NCBI RefSeq assembly: GCF_913774235.1
Contig: NZ_CAJYDW010000005.1
Span: forward strand, 1-64,000
Direction: 5' to 3'
From: an uncultured Pseudomonas sp.
GTDB taxonomy: Bacteria; Pseudomonadota; Gammaproteobacteria; Pseudomonadales; Pseudomonadaceae
Length of the DNA: 64,000 bases
The notes below the pieces were generated by a model. The model was not told where the DNA came from and did no database searches. It was given only the letters and a program-made list of their open reading frames with translations. Position numbers and translations under genes: made by a program. Positions within the stretch are counted from its first letter, which is position 1, and the number at the start of each line of letters is the position of its first letter. Below are positions 25,004-33,811 of this stretch, one piece after another.

Positions 25004-26462
25004 CTACTGAACCAGGCTTCCATGCAGCTCCTTGTACCGCTGCATGATGTCGATCACCAGCGAGTTCAACGCCAGGATCTGCATGGCCCGGGTCACCGAG
25101 ACGTAGAGCAGATTCAACTCATCGTCGCGCTTGGCCCGGTCGATCTCGGGGGCGAGTGGGTCCGCGCTGAAGTCGTCGTAGAGCCCAACATAATCCCACT
25201 CCAGGCCCTTGGCCTTGTGTGCCGTGGTCAGGGTCACGGTGGCGTCCAGCTCGCTCGCCACCGCGCAGCGGCGGAGCTGCTCGATGCGCTTGGGCAGATC
25301 GAAATAGGCCTCGATGATCCGCACCGAGCGTTGCATCTCTGGATCCTGGGTCGCCTGGGCGATTTCCTGGTACTGCTCGTAGTCGCGGTAGTCCTTCAGG
25401 AGCTTCTTTTGCTGCACCAAGTCATTGCGTCCCCGGCTGAACTGGAACAGATCCTCGAGCTCGCGCAGCGAGTAGCTGTCGATCCCGCCGATCCAGAACA
25501 TCCGCTGGTCACCTTGTTTCTCCAGGCGCAAGGCGTTCTCGATCACCCCACTCACCGTGCGGTGTAACCAGGTGCGGTGAGGAAGATCCTCCGGCAGCGA
25601 TCGCTTCACCAGGGTGCGTTGGCCAAGGCTCTGTAGCTTCACCGCCTCGCCCTTGAACGATAGGATGACGTTGGCCACGTGAGCCACCGCGGGGCCGAAG
25701 CGGAACGACTGGGTCAGGTAGTGCTTCTCGGCATCGGCCATCCAGGGCGCACTCAGGGCGTCCTCGGCGCCGCGGAAGCGATAGAGTTGCTGGTGACGGT
25801 CGCCCACCATCACCTGGGTGGTACGTTGCCGCTGCACCAGGTCGGCGATCACCGGGTTCACGTCCTGGCCCTCGTCGAGCAGGATGGCGCCGAAGCGGTT
25901 GGAGAGGTCCGGCCGGCTCATCTGGTACAGCTTGAGGTAGCCGTCGTGGGTGATCTGCACGCTCTTGTCCTGCAGGTCGATCATGCGTTTCCAGACGCTG
26001 ATGGCCAGGCCCACCACCTGGGGTGACGCGCCGCTCCTGCAGCGGCGTCAGGCCTCGACCCTCGAAGCGGGTGAAGTGGCGGCCGTCCAAGGCCATGTCG
26101 GCGCTGGCCATGAACGTATTCAGGGTGTTGACGACATCCCGGGCCAGCTCCCAGTCCTGGGTGTCCAGCACCCGAGCGACCTCGGTGATGCGCAGGTTGC
26201 CGGCCTGCTTGTGCTGGTACTGGGTGCCGTAGACCGCATAGGCCAGGCCGTGGGCGGTCTTGCAGGTGACGTTGCGCGGGAAGCGGTTCTTGGCCTTCAT
26301 CTCCACTGACTTGTTGTAGCAGAGGTAGAGCATCTTCACGTCGGAATGGGCACTGGCGTAGCCCTCCAGGGTGGTGGTCTTGCCGGTGCCGGCGAACGCT
26401 TGGATGAGCAATTTGCGGGCATTCGAGGCGATGACGGGCGCCTGCTCGTCGGTCCATTGCAT
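25004..26462 (-). pseudogene. UvrD/Rep-like helicase gene with a frameshift
   Basis: The first part (from the ATG at 26462) encodes QAFAGTGKTTTLEGYASAHSDVK, a superfamily 1 Walker A motif, and continues to about codon 146. The rest, in another frame from about 26017, carries the helicase motifs ILLDEGQDVNPV (Walker B), GDRHQQLYRFRGA (motif III), LTTAHKAKGLEWDYV and LLYVSVTRAM. The break lies at a run of four G (26020-26023 on the plus strand); removing one base restores a protein of about 485 residues. Such helicases accompany the PLD nuclease in related ICEs. It is either a recent null allele or a sequencing error in a short homopolymer. Confidence 0.75.
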
Positions 26463-26535
26463 AGTCGGCTCCCGGGGTTTCAATACCACCCCTGCATCAA
26501 GTCTATGGAAATCGCCTACGGCGAAGTACGGTGGC

Positions 26536-27069
26536 TCAATAGCGTGGGCTGAGCGGCTGGCCTTCGTTCCAAAGCTTCTGGAAGTCCTGGGTATAGGCCC
26601 GCGCCAGGTCCGGCACGTTGCGCAGCAGTAGCGCGTTCTCGGCGTTGGGCTCGGCGGCGGCCTGGGTGTAGTTGAATGAGCCCGTCTCCACCGCCTGGCC
26701 ATCGATGACCATGAACTTGTTGTGCATGATCGCGTAGTGGCCGTTGAGCCGTACCGGCACGCCCTGGTTGGCCAGGAAGGTCACGGCGGAATATTTGCCA
26801 CCGTTGGCCTTCTCGTCGGCTACCACCTCGACGTCGACACCGCGCTTCTTCGCGGCCACCTGGGCAGTGGCGATGGGCTTGCTGGTGAAGCTGTAGGCCG
26901 CCACCAGGATCTGGCGGTGGGCAGAGTCGATGCCTTGGGTTACCACGTCGAGCGCCGAGGGGCCGCCGACGGCGGGGGAGAAGCCGACCTGCAGATCGCT
27001 GGCGGCCAGGGCCGGCAGGGTGGTGGTGAGCAGGATAGAGCTGAGCAGCAGGGAGGTCAGACGCATCAT
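26536..27069 (-). CDS. Secreted PLD-family nuclease
   Basis: This 177-residue protein has a signal peptide (residues 1-23, cleaved near ALA-AS) and a single HKD motif (HNKFMVIDG, followed by VETGSFNYT), which defines the Nuc/BfiI group of phospholipase-D-fold enzymes; these work as dimers and cut DNA or phosphodiesters. The start at 27069 is the first of two adjacent ATGs and has a GGAG site 7 nt upstream. It follows the TIGR03747-type gene in the transfer operon, so a periplasmic role in DNA processing or mating is possible. Confidence 0.85.
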   Translation of the reverse strand: MMRLTSLLLSSILLTTTLPALAASDLQVGFSPAVGGPSALDVVTQGIDSAHRQILVAAYSFTSKPIATAQVAAKKRGVDVEVVADEKANGGKYSAVTFLANQGVPVRLNGHYAIMHNKFMVIDGQAVETGSFNYTQAAAEPNAENALLLRNVPDLARAYTQDFQKLWNEGQPLSPRY

Positions 27070-27083
27070 CGTAGGTCTCCGGG

Positions 27084-27830
27084 TCAGAGGTATTTCTTGA
27101 AGCTGCTGGTGGTGAGGTTCACCGACAGGGCCAGCAGCGCCGCGCACGGTAGAAGTACCAGGAGCGGGCTCACACTGATGGGCAGGGCGAGGTAGAGCGA
27201 CCACGGCAGCAAGGCGAGCGGCAGCATGGTGCTGCGGACCTTGTGGTAGAAGTAGCTCGACTCGCGACCGGCGCCGAACTTGCGGATGTCCCGCCGCACC
27301 AGGCCGTCGATGAAGCCGACTAGGGCCGCCATCGCAAACAGCGGCACGGCTAGGGTGAGGATCACCAGCCGCACGCAGAACACCAGGATGGTGAAGAGGG
27401 CCGATAGGCCATAGGTCTGCACCGTGGTGACGCTCTGCGCGGCCAGGTAGCGCAGATCCAGCCCACCGCGCGGGCCGGCCGCGGCGAGCTGCTGCATGCC
27501 GGTCAGCCACTGGATCACGCCGGTCTTTACGAACAGCCAGTCATAGAGCAGCTGCACCAGCCAGGCCGCGGTGCGTCCGGGTTCCTGGACCACCACGCTG
27601 GTCAAGAAGCCCTGGGACAGCCAGGCCAGCTCATGGTCGAGCATCGCCTTGGCGTGGTGCCAGCCGGCTTCGGGCCAGAGGAAATACAGGCACAGCCAGT
27701 CGATCAGGATGGCGCCGAACAGCGAGGCGAACATGACGCCGAGGAAATGGAAGGGAAAGGCCATCAGCGACCCGATGAAGGTCTGCTCCTTGACCTGCTG
27801 CTGCTGGGCCCGTTGGGCGACGTCGGCCAT
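27084..27830 (-). CDS. ICE membrane protein, PFL_4697 type
   Basis: This 248-residue inner-membrane protein has about four helices (near residues 22-45, 140-165, 167-185 and 212-236) and matches TIGR03747, an ICE-specific membrane protein adjacent to TraD. Its start overlaps the stop of the preceding gene (TAATG). Its position between traD and the mating-pair genes suggests a link between the coupling protein and the channel, but no function is known. Confidence 0.85.
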   Translation of the reverse strand: MADVAQRAQQQQVKEQTFIGSLMAFPFHFLGVMFASLFGAILIDWLCLYFLWPEAGWHHAKAMLDHELAWLSQGFLTSVVVQEPGRTAAWLVQLLYDWLFVKTGVIQWLTGMQQLAAAGPRGGLDLRYLAAQSVTTVQTYGLSALFTILVFCVRLVILTLAVPLFAMAALVGFIDGLVRRDIRKFGAGRESSYFYHKVRSTMLPLALLPWSLYLALPISVSPLLVLLPCAALLALSVNLTTSSFKKYL

Positions 27831-28312
27831 TATCGGCATCCTCGCGGAGTAGCGCTGGCGCGCCGGGCGATGGAGAAGAGCGCTTGTCGCTCGGCTGCCA
27901 TGTCCGGTTGGTGCTGGAAGGCCTCCCACTCGGTGCCGGCCGCCTGTCCGGCTGGTGGCCAGAGGTTGCCGCGCGGTCGCACGATCTCGGTCACCCGGCT
28001 ACCGATGGCCACCAGCAGGCCCCAGCCGGGTGGCAGATCAGCCACCTGCAGCAGCCCTTCGGGACAGAGATAGAAGCGATACAGGCCCAGGCCGCCGGCG
28101 GCGCGCTCGGGCTTTTTGCGATCAGCCAGGAAGTCCCCGCGACTGGTCTTCACTTCGATCAGCGTCGAGCAGTGGCTGCGAAAGCCCAGCACATCCGGTT
28201 GCTCGCGCGAGCCGAAGCAACGCAGCTCGGTGGCGACGATAGGAAAGCCCTGCCGGCGCAGCCAGGCGGCGCCCAGGGCGACGAGGCGGGCATGTTCAAG
28301 GCCGGTGGTCAT
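27830..28312 (-). CDS. Predicted PD-(D/E)XK-type nuclease in the traD operon
   Basis: This 160-residue protein has the pattern of a restriction-type nuclease fold: E29, D40 in EQPDVLGF and E53-x-K55 in LIEVKTSRGDF, with a helix before (LGAAWLRRQGFPIV). This arrangement is typical of MmcB/VRR-like DNA-repair nucleases. The start at 28312 overlaps the TraD stop (ATGA), and its own stop overlaps the next gene (TAATG), so it is fully integrated in the operon. It may trim or repair transferred DNA; that is inference. Confidence 0.6.
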   Translation of the reverse strand: MTTGLEHARLVALGAAWLRRQGFPIVATELRCFGSREQPDVLGFRSHCSTLIEVKTSRGDFLADRKKPERAAGGLGLYRFYLCPEGLLQVADLPPGWGLLVAIGSRVTEIVRPRGNLWPPAGQAAGTEWEAFQHQPDMAAERQALFSIARRASATPRGCR

Positions 28313-30567
28313 GCCGCATCCTCCGCCCCCTGGGTCATCCTCTTGAAATCGTCCTGCAGATCCAGCGGCAGATCGTCCGCGACATGACGCTGCCCGGGTG
28401 CCTCCCACCATTCACTGCCGTTGGCCTGGCCGACCTCGTAGGACTTGCGCATCTTGGCCGCCAGCTCTTGCAGACTGGCGGGCATCACCTCATCGGGGTC
28501 GTTCGCCGGCAGCGGTAGACGAATTTTCCAGAGGTTGCCGCCCTCCATCAGGGCGAAGCATTGCCCTTTCGGTAGGCCGATGATGTGTGCGGGCTCCAGC
28601 ATGGGCACGCTGGTAGCGCTGACCTGGTCGTGGGTATTGGAGGTGAAGGCCGTCTTGCCGTTGACGGCATCACTCGCGCTGCTGGCCGGCGTCGCCGTGA
28701 AGACTTGCACCTTGGGTAGCTGATTGGTGAGCAGCTCTGCCGTTGCCGTCTCGCGAACCCGCAGCATGAGCAGGTTGTTGAAGTTACCGATCACCTGCCC
28801 GGCCTTGGCACGGTTGCCGATCCTGGCCTCGATGTCGGACAGGGTCTGGGTGTAGGCGGTCACCTGCATGCCGGCGCCGCCGCCCTTGTTGATCATCGGG
28901 ATGAACTCGTCACCGATGAGTTCGTTGAATTCGTCGCAGTGCAAGTTGATGGTGACCTTGCCGCTCCCGCCCCCGGGCAGGCCATCATCGATGCCGTACT
29001 TGTAGATGTGGCCCGCTACCGAGACCAGGTCGGAGAACATCGAGTTGCCCACCGCCGCAGCGACCTCGGTGTCGGACAGGGCGTCCAGGCCGATGTAGAC
29101 GACGGCGCGTTTACGCACCACCTGCATCCAATCGAAGATCGGCCGCGGATCGTTGACATCCTGGTAGTCCGGCGCGATCAGCTCGGCCATGCGGCCGGTG
29201 GTGAGCTTCTCCAGCAGCGGCAGGAGCGAGGCGACGATCTTGTCGAAGTAGGTCTTGTCGTAGCGGACAGCCGATCTCAGACCATCCATGACTGGATCCA
29301 GCACCCGAGTCTGGTTCAGGTACTGATCGATGGCGATAACGCGCAACGGCCGCCCCTTCATGTTGAAGGGCACGTTCTTGTCGTTGAGCTTGCTCTCGAT
29401 GGCAATGATCTTTTCCCAGGCCCTGGGATCATGCTCGTCGAAGTATTTCTGGGCATACTCCAGGAACAGCCCCTCGATGTTGATCACGTGCTGCTGGATC
29501 TGCAGGTAGTCCGGGCGCCGGCCGAGGGCGACCAGGGCCCGGGCGATGATGTTCACGAACCGCCAGGCGAATTCCTTGAACGCCGCCGAGTTGCCCTCGC
29601 TGGAGAGCTGGCCGGCGATGCGGGTGGCGACCTCCGAGATCCGGCCGAAGCGGCCCACGGCGTTGTAGCGTGCGGACTGGTCGGGCCAGCCCAGGTGAAA
29701 GATGTAGAACTCGTTCAAGCGGCCGGCTTGCTTGCAGTCGAGCCACATGCTCTTGAGTAGGTCAGCGTCCCCCTTGGGGTCGATGACGATGACGACCTCG
29801 TGTTCGTACTCGCTGTCATTGGCCGCATCCGGCATGTCAGCCGAACGGCGGCGAGACCAGCGATGTGGCCGTTGGGTACGCCGTCCCATCTGCACCGGCG
29901 CCCGGCGCCGACGGCGCTTGCGACGGATGTCCTGGCTGATGAAGAGTTGAGCCGCTCGTGTTTTGCCCACCCGAGTGGTACCCATTACCAAGGTGTGCCC
30001 GTTGCGCTCGCCCAGCGGCAGGCTGACGTTGTGCTCGTTGGGTTCGATGCCGTGCAGCCGCGGTAGGCCGCCCACGGGTGGCAGCGGCCGGAAGGGATTG
30101 CAGGGGTTGTCCCAGGCCGTGGCCTTGGCCAGCAGGGTGAGCGGGAAGGGCGCGAATTCCAGGCGCGCCTCGAGGCGCCGGGCCATGTTGGTCCATTCCG
30201 ACGGCTCGACGTAAGGGGCGTATTGCGGCAGGTAGGTGTCGAGCAGGCGCTGGGTGTGCTTCTGCTCCCAGCGAAACCCCTTGCCAATGAACAGCCGCTC
30301 GTTGCTGACCGGGATCTCCTTGCTGGTCATGCTGTAGAAGGACAGCCGCCGGATGTTGCGCCGATAGCGCAGCACGCGCAGCGCCTGGCGAAAGCGGTAG
30401 GCGCCAAATACCAGGAAGGCCACGGCAGTGACCAGGCCAAACAGCGGCGTCAGGGCGACTGTCCAGGGCGCGAAGACGCACAGGAAGGCCATGGCCAGGC
30501 ACACGAAGACCGTGTACAGCTCCACTGCCGGACGCAGCAGGGTGTCCAGGGCGTGGTTGCTCGCCAT
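28309..30567 (-). CDS. traD: TraD-type conjugative coupling protein
   Basis: This 752-residue VirD4-family ATPase connects the relaxosome to the mating channel. N-terminal membrane helices lie near residues 10-55; Walker A (GTTRVGKTRAA) is near residue 197, Walker B (VVIVIDPKGD) near 260, and the C-terminal NTPase part includes NLHCDEFNELIGDEFIPMINKGGGAG. It matches the SXT/TOL-type TraD family TIGR03743. An unusual Arg-rich insertion of about 35 residues sits between Walker A and B (from about residue 213). It is cotranscribed with the small gene upstream. Confidence 0.92.
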   Translation of the reverse strand: MASNHALDTLLRPAVELYTVFVCLAMAFLCVFAPWTVALTPLFGLVTAVAFLVFGAYRFRQALRVLRYRRNIRRLSFYSMTSKEIPVSNERLFIGKGFRWEQKHTQRLLDTYLPQYAPYVEPSEWTNMARRLEARLEFAPFPLTLLAKATAWDNPCNPFRPLPPVGGLPRLHGIEPNEHNVSLPLGERNGHTLVMGTTRVGKTRAAQLFISQDIRRKRRRRRAPVQMGRRTQRPHRWSRRRSADMPDAANDSEYEHEVVIVIDPKGDADLLKSMWLDCKQAGRLNEFYIFHLGWPDQSARYNAVGRFGRISEVATRIAGQLSSEGNSAAFKEFAWRFVNIIARALVALGRRPDYLQIQQHVINIEGLFLEYAQKYFDEHDPRAWEKIIAIESKLNDKNVPFNMKGRPLRVIAIDQYLNQTRVLDPVMDGLRSAVRYDKTYFDKIVASLLPLLEKLTTGRMAELIAPDYQDVNDPRPIFDWMQVVRKRAVVYIGLDALSDTEVAAAVGNSMFSDLVSVAGHIYKYGIDDGLPGGGSGKVTINLHCDEFNELIGDEFIPMINKGGGAGMQVTAYTQTLSDIEARIGNRAKAGQVIGNFNNLLMLRVRETATAELLTNQLPKVQVFTATPASSASDAVNGKTAFTSNTHDQVSATSVPMLEPAHIIGLPKGQCFALMEGGNLWKIRLPLPANDPDEVMPASLQELAAKMRKSYEVGQANGSEWWEAPGQRHVADDLPLDLQDDFKRMTQGAEDAA

Positions 30568-30569
30568 GG

Positions 30570-30836
30570 CTAGCGGGCCTCGCGCTCAGCCGGCTGCGGC
30601 TGCAGGGCTAGCGCTTCCACCTCCTGGCGGATTTCCTCGGCTTGCCAGTCGGGCAGCGCTGCTTCGAACCGCTCGCAGAGGGTCATCTCATCGCCCTGGG
30701 CGCGGCCAGTGACCTCCCCGCCGTGCATCTTGATCAGTACCTTTACGTCCCCGGTGAGCGCAGCGCGGGCTTCCTGGCTCTCGGGCATGCGTATCACCAG
30801 GGTATAGAAAGGGGAGAGGGGGCTGGGCATGGGCAT
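30570..30836 (-). CDS. Small ICE protein upstream of traD
   Basis: This 88-residue protein (MPMPSPLSPFYTLVIRMPESQEARAAL...) lies 2 nt before traD, and 6 nt after the PFL_4695-type gene. The sequence alternates strands and helices with an acidic-to-basic C-terminus and no membrane helix. A gene like this is usual before traD in the family. Function unknown; it may assist the coupling protein. Confidence 0.6.
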   Translation of the reverse strand: MPMPSPLSPFYTLVIRMPESQEARAALTGDVKVLIKMHGGEVTGRAQGDEMTLCERFEAALPDWQAEEIRQEVEALALQPQPAEREAR

Positions 30837-30842
30837 CTCCGG

Positions 30843-31343
30843 CTATTGCTCGAGGGCGGTGGGGGTGATGAGAACGGGGTAATGGCTGAGACCGAGGCGG
30901 CTGGCCAGGTCGTCTCCGGACACAGGGCTGATGGCCAGGCCCTGGGCCCAGCTGCGAATAGCGGCCAATCGCTCGGCGTTGGGCACGTTCACGGCCAGGC
31001 CGGCAGCGCCGAGCCGCCGCAAGGTTTCGCCGCGGCTGGCCAGCCAGCGCCGTGACAACTCATCGTCACCGACCAGGAAGAAGGGCTGCAGCCCGGGCGC
31101 GTTGATCACCCGGCCCTCGACCGGACCGGGGCTCAGCCGCGGCGAGCGTACTGGGAAGCCCAGGGCGGCGCTGGGGGACGGCAAGGGCAGTTGGCCCTGC
31201 GCCTGGTTTGGCTCGGGTTCGGGGTTGAGGCGGTTGTAATAGGGCAGGGCGGAGGCACCGCCGCGGTCTTCGACGACGATCAGCGTGGCGGCCTGGGTGG
31301 CCAGCGGCAGGAGCAAGGCGAGCACGACAGGGAGCTGCTTCAT
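30843..31343 (-). CDS. ICE protein, PFL_4695 type
   Basis: This 166-residue exported protein has a signal peptide (residues 1-18, cleaved at TQA-AT) and reads ATLIVVEDRGGASALPYYNRL at the mature start, which I associate with TIGR03765. The C-terminus includes FFLVGDDELSRRWLASRGETLRRLGAAGLAVNV. It is periplasmic by prediction and coupled to the lytic transglycosylase gene by a 4-nt overlap. Its role is unknown. Confidence 0.82.
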   Translation of the reverse strand: MKQLPVVLALLLPLATQAATLIVVEDRGGASALPYYNRLNPEPEPNQAQGQLPLPSPSAALGFPVRSPRLSPGPVEGRVINAPGLQPFFLVGDDELSRRWLASRGETLRRLGAAGLAVNVPNAERLAAIRSWAQGLAISPVSGDDLASRLGLSHYPVLITPTALEQ

Positions 31344-31906
31344 GGATTGGTGGCCAGCAAGGTCAGGCCGGTGATCCGGCTCAGGTGTTTGGCGAATTTT
31401 TCGCGGTACCGGGCGGCAGGGGCGCCGCCGGCGGGACGGTGATAGCGGCCGGCGACGCTGATCCAGCTGCCGCCCTCGGCGCGCAGTTCAGCCAGCATTC
31501 GCGCGGCGACCTCGAGATTCTTGTAGGGATTGAGTGCTTCACAGGGGTAGACGCCACGACCGAAGCGGCTTGCGTTCCAGCCCATGTTGATCTGAGCGAT
31601 GCCCACGTCGACGCGCTTGGCATCGACTGTCCGCAGCGCGACCAGGAGTGCCGTGCAGGCATCTGCCCGGGTGGCAAATCGGTAGCCGGCTCCGGCGACG
31701 TTGAGGGTCCAGGGCCAGGGCACCAGTTGCTGGCCATGGCGGCGCAGGCGAGTACCGCTCTCCTGCAGGGCGACGGAGTACAGGACCTCGGAAGGGATGC
31801 CCGCCTGGTACGCGGCCAACTGATAGGCCGGCGGCGGAGTCTCTGCCGCCAGCGCGCCCAGAGCCATCACCTGCAGGAACAGGCCGACACCAATCGCCTT
31901 GATCAT
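31340..31906 (-). CDS. Lytic transglycosylase (SLT domain)
   Basis: This 188-residue exported enzyme belongs to the SLT/GH23 fold: signal peptide ending near LAA-ET, the catalytic Glu in SVALQESGTRL, DVGIAQINMGWNASRF, and the closing LNPYKNLEVAARMLAEL. It cuts peptidoglycan so that the mating apparatus can cross the cell wall, as VirB1 or PilT-like proteins do in other systems. The start at 31906 overlaps the upstream stop (ATGA); a start four codons earlier is possible. Confidence 0.88.
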   Translation of the reverse strand: MIKAIGVGLFLQVMALGALAAETPPPAYQLAAYQAGIPSEVLYSVALQESGTRLRRHGQQLVPWPWTLNVAGAGYRFATRADACTALLVALRTVDAKRVDVGIAQINMGWNASRFGRGVYPCEALNPYKNLEVAARMLAELRAEGGSWISVAGRYHRPAGGAPAARYREKFAKHLSRITGLTLLATNP

Positions 31907-32637
31907 TGCCGGAGCCATTGCCCATTCACCTCGCGGACAACGGCGGGCAGCTCGCCACCGAGGCCGAGCTGCACCCAGCGGCCGCCGTCGTGGTTGAGGG
32001 TGATCTGCCGGGCGCGGACCTTGGCCGGGTCGATTCCGGCGAGTAAGGCCCAGTGGCGGATCTGGGCATCGTCGCCTTGGCTGCCGATCAGATAGAGATC
32101 GAAGGGCTGGCCAGCGTTCTGCAGGGCCTGGACCCGTTCGGTACAGGCCGCGCAGCTGTCGGTCACGAAGACGGCGAGGCGCCCGCTACCTCGGACAGTA
32201 GGGCTGGCCAGGGGGGCATTACCGCCACCAACCTGGATGGGTTGCAGATTGGGATAGAGGCGCTTCCAGGCCTCTTGGTAGGCCTGCTCATAGGCCAGTT
32301 CCTTCTGCACACGCTGCGCCTCGGCGCGCACCTGCAATTCTGCGTAGCGCCGCCGCTCGGCGTCGGACTGGGCTTCGATTCCCAGGGCGGTGAGCGGATC
32401 CAGGCCGGGGGAATAGACACCACGGCTGCCCTGCATCAGGGTGCGGTAGCGCTGGTATTCCTGGCTGCTCAGGCCCCATTCCTGGGCAAGGGCACTGTCG
32501 TTCTGCTGGACCAGGCTACTGCGCTGGTCGCTTTCCTTTTCGGCAGAGTTCGCCTGCGAGGCAGCCATGGTCATTGGGGAGAGCGTGGAGAGGGCGACCG
32601 CAAGGCTCGCCGGAATTAAGGAATACGAGGGGCGCAT
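31903..32637 (-). CDS. ICE protein, PFL_4693 type (thioredoxin-like C-terminus)
   Basis: This 244-residue exported protein has a signal peptide (cleaved near MAA-SQ), a helical middle (about residues 50-130) and a C-terminal domain with CAAC near residue 160 (VTDSCAACTERVQAL), followed by FDLYLIGSQGDDAQIRHWA. It matches TIGR03759. The CxxC motif suggests redox or disulfide chemistry in the periplasm. It lies between the first operon gene and the lytic transglycosylase gene. Confidence 0.84.
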   Translation of the reverse strand: MRPSYSLIPASLAVALSTLSPMTMAASQANSAEKESDQRSSLVQQNDSALAQEWGLSSQEYQRYRTLMQGSRGVYSPGLDPLTALGIEAQSDAERRRYAELQVRAEAQRVQKELAYEQAYQEAWKRLYPNLQPIQVGGGNAPLASPTVRGSGRLAVFVTDSCAACTERVQALQNAGQPFDLYLIGSQGDDAQIRHWALLAGIDPAKVRARQITLNHDGGRWVQLGLGGELPAVVREVNGQWLRQ

Positions 32638-32645
32638 GGTTGCCT

Positions 32646-33350
32646 CTACTTCAAGGAAAGGATGCGGGTGGTGCCATCGACGCTGAACTGCGCCTGGCGG
32701 TCGTCGAGACGGACCAGTCGCCAGCGGGTACCGCCGACGTTGTCGCCAGGACGCACCAGGTAGAGTTCGCTGAGTTGGGTGCTGCCGGGCGGGGCCACGG
32801 AAAGAAAGCGCTCGCCGCCGCGGTACTCGATGCCGACGACGGTGAAGGGGGGCGGCGTCTCGATGGGCTTGGGCGACTCATGCTTACGCGTCGCCACCGG
32901 TGTGAGCCGCTGTTTTGGAACGATCAGTGGCGGTGGCGCCTTGGCAGGCTCCACTGTTTTCTTGCGCAGCTCCCCGAGGTCGTTCTGCAAGCCTTCGATC
33001 TTGGCCTCGAGCACGACCAGGTCAGCGGCCTGGGCAACGCCTTGGAGCGCCGATTGGTTGGCGCGCTGGATCTCCACCATCAGGGCCTGGGCCGTATCGA
33101 TCCGCTGGGACAGGGCTTGCTGACTCGCCCGGAAATCAGCGTCCTGGACGGGCTTGCTGCCGGTGAAGTGATCAAGGCGATCCTCCACGCCGTCCAGACG
33201 TTTGGTGATGGCCTGAACCATGTCCTGGCCAGCCGCCGCGTCGAGGTCGCGATTGACGTGCTTGAGCTGCAGTAACAGGTAGAGGCACACACCGGACAAG
33301 GCCAGGAAGGCTGCGATGCTGAGCGATTGGGAGAGGGAAGGGCGCTTCAT
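32646..33350 (-). CDS. ICE transfer-operon membrane-anchored protein
   Basis: This 234-residue protein has one N-terminal membrane helix (residues 7-26, LSIAAFLALSGVCLYLLLQL), a coiled-coil-prone region (about 30-125) and a C-terminal beta-rich domain (FTVVGIEYRGGERFLSVAPPG...). The topology resembles PilO- or TcpQ-like assembly proteins, but I cannot name the family. The start at 33350 follows a GAGG site and lies 50 nt after promoter copy 4, making it the first gene of the operon that leads to traD. Confidence 0.7.
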   Translation of the reverse strand: MKRPSLSQSLSIAAFLALSGVCLYLLLQLKHVNRDLDAAAGQDMVQAITKRLDGVEDRLDHFTGSKPVQDADFRASQQALSQRIDTAQALMVEIQRANQSALQGVAQAADLVVLEAKIEGLQNDLGELRKKTVEPAKAPPPLIVPKQRLTPVATRKHESPKPIETPPPFTVVGIEYRGGERFLSVAPPGSTQLSELYLVRPGDNVGGTRWRLVRLDDRQAQFSVDGTTRILSLK

Positions 33351-33400
33351 GAGAGACCTCGCACGGGATGACAGGCAAGGTCGCAAATTGCAAGCGTTGG

Positions 33401-33435
33401 GTCAGCGGGAAACCTTATTCAGGTCTCAGGAGGTT
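33401..33435 (-). promoter_or_regulatory. Conserved bipartite transfer-promoter element, copy 4
   Basis: GTCAGCGGGAAACC, 15 nt, GAGGTT on the plus strand, 50 nt before the first gene of the traD operon. The sequence and spacing match copies 1-3. Confidence 0.65.
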
Positions 33436-33529
33436 AGGTTTCGGGCTTGATCTGGCCATAGGTCGCCCTCCGGTCTGATGATCAGAGCGGGCAGGTTATG
33501 ATGCTGGCCTTCGCGGAGGGGCTATCAAG

Positions 33530-33796
33530 ATGCTGGTGATTCGATTGGAAACGGGGAGAGTGATCAACCTGGAGCGCCAGGTGACTACGTCGAACGGGTA
33601 TGGCATCTGGGAATACCATCGGAGCCAGAGTTCGACGATGTGGATCCCCGACCATACGCCCTACCGTCATGTGGCCATGAAGCCGGCGGAGCCACGCGTA
33701 GGACAACAGGTGATCTTGGCAAGATGCTTGCCTGGCACATCGGAAGAGACGTGGAAGCCGTTTCAAGCCGGAGCTGTTGTTTCGGATTCTGATTGA
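33530..33796 (+). CDS. Small unknown protein next to HEPN gene
   Basis: This 88-residue protein (MLVIRLETGRVINLERQVTTSNGYG...) has a GGAGGGG site 9 nt upstream. It is beta-rich, with WIPDHTPYRHVAMKPAEPRVGQQVI, and has no membrane helix. It ends 15 nt before the HEPN-domain gene and is probably cotranscribed with it. I do not recognise a family. Confidence 0.55.
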   Translation: MLVIRLETGRVINLERQVTTSNGYGIWEYHRSQSSTMWIPDHTPYRHVAMKPAEPRVGQQVILARCLPGTSEETWKPFQAGAVVSDSD

Positions 33797-33811
33797 GAGG
33801 AATTGATTAGC

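Noticed and set aside
26017-26030. Programmed ribosomal frameshift in the helicase gene
   Set aside because: The site lacks a classic slippery heptamer and no downstream stem was noticed; an extra base in a short homopolymer is simpler.
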